Source of the DNA: Flavobacteriales bacterium
Lineage (GTDB): Bacteria > Bacteroidota > Bacteroidia > Flavobacteriales_D > JAHECK01
NCBI GenBank assembly: GCA_024641785.1
Contig: JAHECK010000005.1
Span: forward strand, 1-54,562
Length of the DNA stretch: 54,562 nt
Direction of reading: 5' to 3'
The notes under the pieces: generated by a model
Seen by the model: only the letters and a program-made list of their open reading frames with translations
Told to the model about the DNA's origin: nothing
Databases searched by the model: none
Translations under genes and position numbers: made by a program
In this document: piece after piece, positions 48,127 through 54,562 of the stretch
Position numbering within the stretch: position 1 is the first letter of the stretch
Layout: the number at the start of each line of letters is the position of its first letter

Positions 48127-51081
48127 ATGAAAAATATATTTACAGTAACATTATTTTTAGTAATTACTACGCTAAGTTTCGCTCAGACGCTTACTTTAAC
48201 TGTTCCTTCGGGATTAACAGAACCTTATGAAGTTACACCCGGAACAGAAGTAACCGTTCAGTGGGATTATTTTAGTTCAGAACCTAGTTCAATGTTTAGT
48301 TATGGCTCTGAACCTGTATTGGGTGATTGGGGATTCTTCCCTAATCCTGACTGGAATGCTTATAGCACTTATATCGACAATGGTGATGGAACCTATGATT
48401 TCACATTTACAGTAAATGAAGAAGTGTGGTTATTTGGAGGATTTCAAACTTTTTTCGATTATACTTACTCTAATACCATTCATATTAATATCGCATCTGA
48501 TGTAGTCCTAGAATTTGAAGATGGTATTATATGCCCTAGTGGTAGTGAAACAGAAACATTGACTATTCTTGGATCTTACACGAGCATTGTGTGGTATCAG
48601 AACGGAGTATTAATTGATGGAGAGAACGCTTCAAGTTATCTTGCAACAAGTGCCGGAAGTTATTATGCAATTGCAGATGGTATTCAATCAAATACATTGA
48701 TAATTCAAGATTTGAGCATTGATTTCACCGGGATGTTAAATGTTGATGCTACAGAAATCACATTTACTGCTAGTGCAGGAATGGATGCTTATCAATGGTT
48801 CTCAGGAACAGACGAAGGTAATATGACCGCTATTCCAGGAGCAACTAACCAAGAATATACTGCTACGATTACAAGCATATTAACCTACTATCATGTAGTG
48901 GGAACGCTGGGAACTTGTGATGTTACATCTAATAACAATTCTATTGATGAGGGAATGTTTACTCCTCCATTAATAATAATGAATGCTGATTCTAATGAAT
49001 TCAATCAAGTATGTGAAGGAAGCCTTATTACCCTTAGCATTGACGCAAATACAGAGAATTTTACCTGGTATAAAGATGGTTATGAGGCTTACTATACAAC
49101 TACTTCAATTGATATTACTAGCATTTGGTCGACCGGAGAATTTTATGTGATTAGCAATCCATCCCAATGGCCTGAGATCACTTTACAATCAAATACAGTT
49201 AATGCAAGCTATTTTGACATAATTGAACCTGCTTTATTTGGTGCAAGTAATAACTCAATTCATTGTAGTGGAGAAGAAATAACTATTGATATTGTTGATG
49301 AAGGTTATACTTATGCCTGGTATGCACATACAGATTATAATTACGTAGAAGCTGATTTGATTGATGTTCCGTCAAATTCCTACACTTTTACTTTTAGTGA
49401 AGGAATAAGAATTACTGTAGTTGCAATGTTTCAAGGTTGTGAATCTTCAAGTACAGTAAATTTAAATAGCTATGCCCAGCAATCTATTTATGTTGGAATC
49501 ACAAATTATGATCAACAATTCCTTTGCACAGATAGCATTGCAAATATTGGACTTAATGCCTACAATGCAGTAAATTATACAGACTTTACATGGTATGAAA
49601 TGGACGGCTCTAACTGGGTTGAAATCACAGGAGAAGTTTCGAATTACTATGGAGCAAATGAACCTGGATTCTACAAATTACAAGCAACTTCAATTAATTG
49701 CCCGACTGCTATTGTTGAATCAAACGAATATCAAGTTAAAGATTATCTGGAACGACCATTAAATCTTTACGCTGATCAAACAGAGATCTGTTTAGGAGAC
49801 ACAGCTAATCTGAATATTTGGTCGTCTTCATGGACTTCTATTCAGTGGTTAAAAGGAGATATTCAAATTGGCAATAATGGATATGAAATGATTTATATTC
49901 CTCTTTCTGGTGCAGGTACCCAAAGCTCAACAAATGTTACCGAATTTAATCATTATGTGATTAAAGCAAGACATAATTCATGCCCTAATGGATTAAAAAT
50001 AACTTCAAATCCTGTTGTGATAAAACCCTCTGTTAATCCAAATGTAATTGTTGACCTAGATGTGAATAATTATCAAATTGCACTTTGGGATTCATCCATA
50101 TTCTACCTAGACTGTACTGGAAATTCAATGACACTTTCTATTGAAGATGTTTATGATTCATACCAGTGGTATTCAGTTCTATATGCAGGAATTGATGATT
50201 ATGAATTGGGTGAACCTATAGCAGGTGCAACATCAGACTCTGTAACCGTTATTGTAGATGTTCAATGGGTGACTGCAGAAGTGGAGTTAAATGGTTGTAT
50301 TGGATATACAGACCCTATTCTTCTTGATGGCTGGGCTTTTCTAGATCCTGTTGTTGCTTCTTATAATAATAATCAGATCTGTGAAGGGGATTCTGCTTTG
50401 GTTAATTTAGGATTTCCAGGTACATGGATCGAGTATTATTGGACATTAGATAACGTAATCATTGAAGATTCAAATAATGATAGTTTATGGGTAACTGAAC
50501 CCGGAGAGTATGTCATTTTCGCTTATCCAGAAGCATGCCCTACTGCATTGTTTACAAGTGGTATTGGCCCAACATTAGAAATTTTTAATGCCTTGATTTT
50601 TGAAGAAGTAGATGAGTTTGGAAATCCATTTTTTTATGCATATCCATGGCAAGGAGTCTTCGAATATCAATGGTATATTGATGGTGAACCTATTGAAAAT
50701 ACCTCTGAGATACCTGCCGTTTTATGGAAAGAAGGTTTACCAGGTGGAGAAATTACTGTTGAGATCATCAATACAGATGGATGCACTAGCCTCTCTGAAG
50801 GTTTTATGTGGGATCCTTCAGTTGGAATTTATGAGAATGATCTAGTTGATCTTACTATCTATCCAAACCCTAGTAATGGTATTGTAAATATTGATGGGTT
50901 AAATTCTCAGTATGCTACTAATATTAAAGTATATAATACTCAAGGAAAAGTAGTTCGAGTTATAGATGTATTCGAAGAAAAAATTAAAGTCGACATTAGC
51001 GATTTAAACAATGGAGTTTACCTTTTCAGAATTCAAGATTCAAAGGGAAATACGAATACTTATACTGTAAATAAGCTATAA
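48127..51081 (+). CDS. Secreted protein with Ig-like repeats and T9SS type A sorting domain
   Basis: MKNIFTVTLFLVITTLSFAQ signal peptide; repeats such as CPSGSETETLTILGSYTSIVWYQNGVLIDGENASSYLATSAGSYYAIADG; C-terminus IYPNPSNGIVNIDG...DLNNGVYLFRIQDSKGNTNTYTVNKL. ATG 48127 preferred over track start 48052. Confidence 0.87.
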   Translation: MKNIFTVTLFLVITTLSFAQTLTLTVPSGLTEPYEVTPGTEVTVQWDYFSSEPSSMFSYGSEPVLGDWGFFPNPDWNAYSTYIDNGDGTYDFTFTVNEEVWLFGGFQTFFDYTYSNTIHINIASDVVLEFEDGIICPSGSETETLTILGSYTSIVWYQNGVLIDGENASSYLATSAGSYYAIADGIQSNTLIIQDLSIDFTGMLNVDATEITFTASAGMDAYQWFSGTDEGNMTAIPGATNQEYTATITSILTYYHVVGTLGTCDVTSNNNSIDEGMFTPPLIIMNADSNEFNQVCEGSLITLSIDANTENFTWYKDGYEAYYTTTSIDITSIWSTGEFYVISNPSQWPEITLQSNTVNASYFDIIEPALFGASNNSIHCSGEEITIDIVDEGYTYAWYAHTDYNYVEADLIDVPSNSYTFTFSEGIRITVVAMFQGCESSSTVNLNSYAQQSIYVGITNYDQQFLCTDSIANIGLNAYNAVNYTDFTWYEMDGSNWVEITGEVSNYYGANEPGFYKLQATSINCPTAIVESNEYQVKDYLERPLNLYADQTEICLGDTANLNIWSSSWTSIQWLKGDIQIGNNGYEMIYIPLSGAGTQSSTNVTEFNHYVIKARHNSCPNGLKITSNPVVIKPSVNPNVIVDLDVNNYQIALWDSSIFYLDCTGNSMTLSIEDVYDSYQWYSVLYAGIDDYELGEPIAGATSDSVTVIVDVQWVTAEVELNGCIGYTDPILLDGWAFLDPVVASYNNNQICEGDSALVNLGFPGTWIEYYWTLDNVIIEDSNNDSLWVTEPGEYVIFAYPEACPTALFTSGIGPTLEIFNALIFEEVDEFGNPFFYAYPWQGVFEYQWYIDGEPIENTSEIPAVLWKEGLPGGEITVEIINTDGCTSLSEGFMWDPSVGIYENDLVDLTIYPNPSNGIVNIDGLNSQYATNIKVYNTQGKVVRVIDVFEEKIKVDISDLNNGVYLFRIQDSKGNTNTYTVNKL

Positions 51082-51100
51082 ATTAGCTGTTTATTTTTCA

Positions 51101-51136
51101 AAGAGAGGGGCTGGTGAAAACTGGCCCTTTTTTATT
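51101..51136 (+). terminator. Rho-independent terminator after the Ig-like T9SS gene
   Basis: AGAGGGGC-TGGTGAAAACTG-GCCCTTTTTT, stem with G-T wobbles, T-run. Confidence 0.6.
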
Positions 51137-51250
51137 TTATAGAGTGAAACCCAAACTTAGGCGAACTTAATTTAGCATTTAAAGACAAACATTTTAAATG
51201 ATAATCGATAAAAATCATAGCAATCAATTAGTATTGAAATGGATATGGGC

Positions 51251-51280
51251 TTTGTTCTATGCATGGGAATTATATATTTG
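51251..51280 (+). promoter_or_regulatory. Bacteroidota-type promoter for the IF-2-N-like gene
   Basis: TTTG (51251-51254), 18-nt spacer, TATATTTG (51273-51280); ATG at 51302. Confidence 0.65.
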
Positions 51281-51301
51281 TAATCGAAAAGTTTTAATTA
51301 T

Positions 51302-52114
51302 ATGCGTTTAGGTCAATTATCGAGAAAAATTAATGTCAAACCCACTGATATTATTGATTATTTAGACAAGGATCTGAAAGTAAAAATGAATAGTCATCTT
51401 AATTCGAAAGTAGAAGATCAATATGTTGATTTTATTATTTCTCATTTTTCAGTGAATAAAAAGGAAGAAGCAGTTAAATCAAAAGATAAAGAACCTCATA
51501 TTACTGAAAAGGAAGCTTCTGAAAAGAAGGAAAAAGAAGTTTCTGAAAAGAAAGAAAAAGTCAAAAAAACCAAAACGCCAGCGGAAATACCATTAGAAAA
51601 AATTGAGGAAGATAAAATTGAGACTATAAAAGCGAGCGCACAAAAATTAGATGGATTAAAAGTAATTGGCAAAATTGAGCTTCCTCCTCCACCTCCACCG
51701 GAAATGATCGAGATCGATGGAGTGATGTATGATAAGCAAGAAGTAAAGAAGCAACGAAAAGAAGAAAAAGAGCAAAGAAGAGCCCAACTTCAAAAGAGAA
51801 AAATTGAAAGTCCAAATAATCCTGAAGTAAAAAACCGCATTCATCCTCCTTTAGCTAAAAGACATTTAAGCTTCGAAGAAAAAAAAGAAGTGGATGATAA
51901 GGCCTATTTAAAGAGAAAACGGGTTGAAGAAAAATATCAAAAAGAAAAGCAGCGAAAACACTACGAAAAAATTCACTTATTAAAACCTGCTGCTAAGGGC
52001 GAAAAGAAAAAAACAAGCAAAAAAGTCAAGATCCAAGAACCTGAGATCATCATAGAAAGTAAGCCAAAACCTAAATCATTACTAGGGAAATTTTGGCGGT
52101 GGTTAAACACCTAA
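51302..52114 (+). CDS. Lys/Glu-rich protein with N-terminal IF-2-N-like domain and Pro patch
   Basis: MRLGQLSRKINVKPTDIIDYLDKDLKVKMNSHLNSKVEDQYVDFIISHF; then charged coil; LPPPPPPEMIEIDGVMYDKQE. Confidence 0.75.
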   Translation: MRLGQLSRKINVKPTDIIDYLDKDLKVKMNSHLNSKVEDQYVDFIISHFSVNKKEEAVKSKDKEPHITEKEASEKKEKEVSEKKEKVKKTKTPAEIPLEKIEEDKIETIKASAQKLDGLKVIGKIELPPPPPPEMIEIDGVMYDKQEVKKQRKEEKEQRRAQLQKRKIESPNNPEVKNRIHPPLAKRHLSFEEKKEVDDKAYLKRKRVEEKYQKEKQRKHYEKIHLLKPAAKGEKKKTSKKVKIQEPEIIIESKPKPKSLLGKFWRWLNT

Positions 52115-52146
52115 AAGGTAAATTCAAAGAATTTAAATTAAAGATT

Positions 52147-53160
52147 ATGCACTTAAATAGAATTTTCGGACTATTCGTAGTTTTATTATTTGCGATCAAT
52201 AGTTCCGCACAAAACGATTCTTTAATATTAAAAAACAACAATGTAATTATTGGCGAAATAAAGTCAATGAACCGAAGTGTAGTTATCATTGAAACGGATT
52301 ATAGCGACTCGGATTTTAAGGTTGAATGGGGAGGAATAAAGGAGATTTATACCGAACAGGTATTTATAATAAATGTAGTTGGTGGTGAATTATTTACGGG
52401 ACGGATTAAAACTACTGCTCCTGAAATAGTCAGTATAATCGGAAGTAGTGAAAATAATAAAATCCATATGGATTCAATTGTTTATTTGGATAAGTATGGG
52501 AATGACTTTTTAAGTAATTTTTATGCTTCTTTCGGACTTGGGATGAATTTGACAAAAGCGAATGATTTCACTCAATTTAGTTTAAATCTAAGCGCTGGAT
52601 ATCTCGCAAAAAAATGGTCATTAGACATGTACTTTAATAGTTTAAATTCTACACAAGACGAGATCGACGATATTAAACGAAGTGATGCAGGTTTGGAATA
52701 CCGATTTTTATTACCCAAAAATTGGTATTTAGCTATTGCAGCAGATTTCCTTTCTAATACAGAGCAGGCAATAGCACTTAGGTCCAATACTAGACTTGGA
52801 GTTGGGTATTTTCCAATTAAAAATAACAAGCTTTATTGGGGAATTGGCGCAGGTGCTAATACCAACTTAGAAAAATTCTCAAATGACAGTCCGAATCGGC
52901 AAAGTTTAGAAGCATATATCGGAAGTGAGATTAATCTATTTAATATCAATGATTTTAGTTTATTGTCTAATATTTATGTCTTTCCAAGTCTCACGGAGGC
53001 TGGTCGACTTCGTATTGATTATATGTTAAATACTAAATACGATCTTCCTCTTGACTTTTATATCGGATTAAATTTTTCACTTAATTATGATAACCGCCCA
53101 GGAGAAATAGGAAAGGAAACGGATTATATATTTGGAGCCTCTTTTGGATGGAGTTGGTAA
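52147..53160 (+). CDS. DUF481-like outer-membrane beta-barrel protein
   Basis: Signal peptide MHLNRIFGLFVVLLFAINSSAQN; DSLILKNNNVIIGEIKSMNRSVVIIETDYSDSDFKVEWGGIKEI; C-terminal GASFGWSW. ATG 52147 preferred. Confidence 0.78.
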   Translation: MHLNRIFGLFVVLLFAINSSAQNDSLILKNNNVIIGEIKSMNRSVVIIETDYSDSDFKVEWGGIKEIYTEQVFIINVVGGELFTGRIKTTAPEIVSIIGSSENNKIHMDSIVYLDKYGNDFLSNFYASFGLGMNLTKANDFTQFSLNLSAGYLAKKWSLDMYFNSLNSTQDEIDDIKRSDAGLEYRFLLPKNWYLAIAADFLSNTEQAIALRSNTRLGVGYFPIKNNKLYWGIGAGANTNLEKFSNDSPNRQSLEAYIGSEINLFNINDFSLLSNIYVFPSLTEAGRLRIDYMLNTKYDLPLDFYIGLNFSLNYDNRPGEIGKETDYIFGASFGWSW

Positions 53161-53207
53161 TCGAATAGCTAAAAACCTTTATCTACTCATTTTCGTATGA
53201 TGAATGT

Positions 53208-53939
53208 ATGAAATTCATTCAGCGAATATATAAATTGGTACTACTTATAAGTATTATCATTATTGCAGGTTGCACAAAAGATAGCTGCATTCACGGGAGT
53301 GGCCCTATTGTTTCACAGGAATTAACTCTTAACCATTTTGATGGTTTCAATTTGCGAGGAAGCTTTAATATCACTTACAAAAAGGGAAGTGAACAAAAGG
53401 TAATAGCAGTGGGTCAGCAAAACATCATTGACCAACTATCTTACACATTTGATAATGGAATATGGATCGTTGAATTCGTTGATGGTTGTTACAGCGATTA
53501 TCAGTTAACGATTCAAATCACATCTCCTAGTATAGATGAGATCAGGAATAACTCTGCAGGAAATATTCAACTTTTAAATCGAATAGATTCATTAACTACG
53601 CTAAGTATATTTAATAATGGTACTGGTTATATCAGTTCTTATGACTCGGTTATTGTCGATAATATTTTAAATATCGGACTTACAAGTAGTGGCCATATCG
53701 ATTTAATTGGAGTTGCGAAAAATCAAAATATTAATCTTTCAGGGTCAGGTAATTATTATGCTTTTGGATTATTATCAGAAGACTGTACTATTTCATTGCC
53801 CGGTTCAGGTAGTTGTGAGATCAATGCAAGCAATACTTTAGAAGCATTTATTAGTGGAAGCGGAAATATTTACTACACCGGAACACCTACAATAATTTCT
53901 TCTATAACAGGCTCCGGAAATTTGATCAATTCGAATTAA
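53208..53939 (+). CDS. Head-GIN domain (DUF2807-type) lipoprotein
   Basis: Lipobox-like IIAGC; FDGFNLRGSFNITYKKGSEQKVIAVGQQNIIDQLSYTFDNGIW; repetitive INLSGSGNYYAFG...LPGSGSCEINAS...ISGSGNIYYTG. Confidence 0.88.
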   Translation: MKFIQRIYKLVLLISIIIIAGCTKDSCIHGSGPIVSQELTLNHFDGFNLRGSFNITYKKGSEQKVIAVGQQNIIDQLSYTFDNGIWIVEFVDGCYSDYQLTIQITSPSIDEIRNNSAGNIQLLNRIDSLTTLSIFNNGTGYISSYDSVIVDNILNIGLTSSGHIDLIGVAKNQNINLSGSGNYYAFGLLSEDCTISLPGSGSCEINASNTLEAFISGSGNIYYTGTPTIISSITGSGNLINSN

Positions 53940-53946
53940 TCAGAAC

Positions 53947-54562
53947 TTATTCGTTAACTGTATTATCAACCAGGATCCTTTGAGTAGGATAAGCGAATTG
54001 AATCGAATCATGCTTTTCAAATTGATTTAAAATAGCCTCCCAGATAAGATTTTCGGTAGATCTTCTTTTTTTAGGATCCACGAGGAACCTCATATATAAA
54101 CAAACGCCGGAATCCTTTATGGTCGTATATACGATCGGTGTGAGCACATTGTAATAGATCATGAATTTTTTTGATACTTCAATTAGACTGGATTTCGCAC
54201 TTTCCGTCAAATGGGCACTGTGTTCTTCTACTATTTCAGATAAAATTGATTTTGCTAATTTCCAGTCACTTTCAAATGTGATCGTAATATTCATTTCATT
54301 CCAAATATGACTAAATCCTTGAGAATAATTTGCCTGTGTAGTTGTAAAGACAATTCCATTTGGGATATGAATGATTCTTCCGGTACTTTGATCCGCCTCT
54401 ACCCAATTTCCAATTTCATTGATCGTAAATTGAAATAATCGAATATCGATCACATCCCCTTTGTTTTCACCAATCTGTACACGGTCGCCAATTTAAATGG
54501 TTGTCGTGCAAGTATAAACAACCATGCAGCTAAATTTACAATAGGATCTTTCAAAGCAATAG
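53947..54562 (-). pseudogene. MscS-family mechanosensitive channel, frameshifted near 54493 and truncated at window edge
   Basis: Edge frame: IALKDPIVNLAAWLFILARQPFK, then the frame breaks; the -1 frame resumes GDRVQIGENKGDVIDIRLFQFTINEIGNW... The ORF track start (MIDIR, 54453) is an artefact of the frame break. Confidence 0.75.

Noticed and set aside
51624-51844. Phe/Leu-rich minus ORFs antisense to the IF-2-N-like gene
   Set aside because: Created by Lys/Glu-rich codons on the opposite strand.

Overview
AT-rich chromosomal window with features typical of Bacteroidota: type IX secretion (T9SS) C-terminal sorting domains, TAnnTTTG-type -7 promoter elements, TonB receptor/lipoprotein pairs and M16 peptidase pairs. 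It is mostly ordinary chromosome. Contents include: edge-truncated Tex (absent from the ORF track); a methyltransferase; a DEAD/DEAH helicase; four large T9SS-type secreted proteins; a TlpA-like lipoprotein; MarR and YceI; a coupled VWA/AAA+ pair; pyruvate carboxylase; an HD protein; a TonB receptor with a lipoprotein partner; acyltransferase/MFS; a PLP decarboxylase; two M16 peptidases; acetyl-CoA synthetase; glutathione peroxidase; a complete four-enzyme trans-4-hydroxyproline catabolic operon; a YdeI/DUF1905 protein; a TPR-TM-HTH regulator; a stand-alone IF-2-N-like protein; a DUF481-like protein; a head-GIN protein; and an edge MscS channel with an apparent 1-nt frameshift. No CRISPR, rRNA, tRNA, intact transposase or prophage was seen. 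Best leads: (1) four GTCAC direct repeats at 10/12/10-nt spacing between the TPR-HTH regulator and the promoter of the next T9SS protein; (2) an unlisted 35-aa Cys/Lys-rich ORF with its own consensus promoter; (3) a duplicated about 170-aa secreted module nested inside a HYR-like repeat; (4) the MscS frameshift; (5) an orphan transcription unit or sRNA near 21.2 kb; (6) a possible integrase N-terminal remnant beside nested inverted repeats near 24.5 kb. All calls come from reading the sequence; no database search was run.
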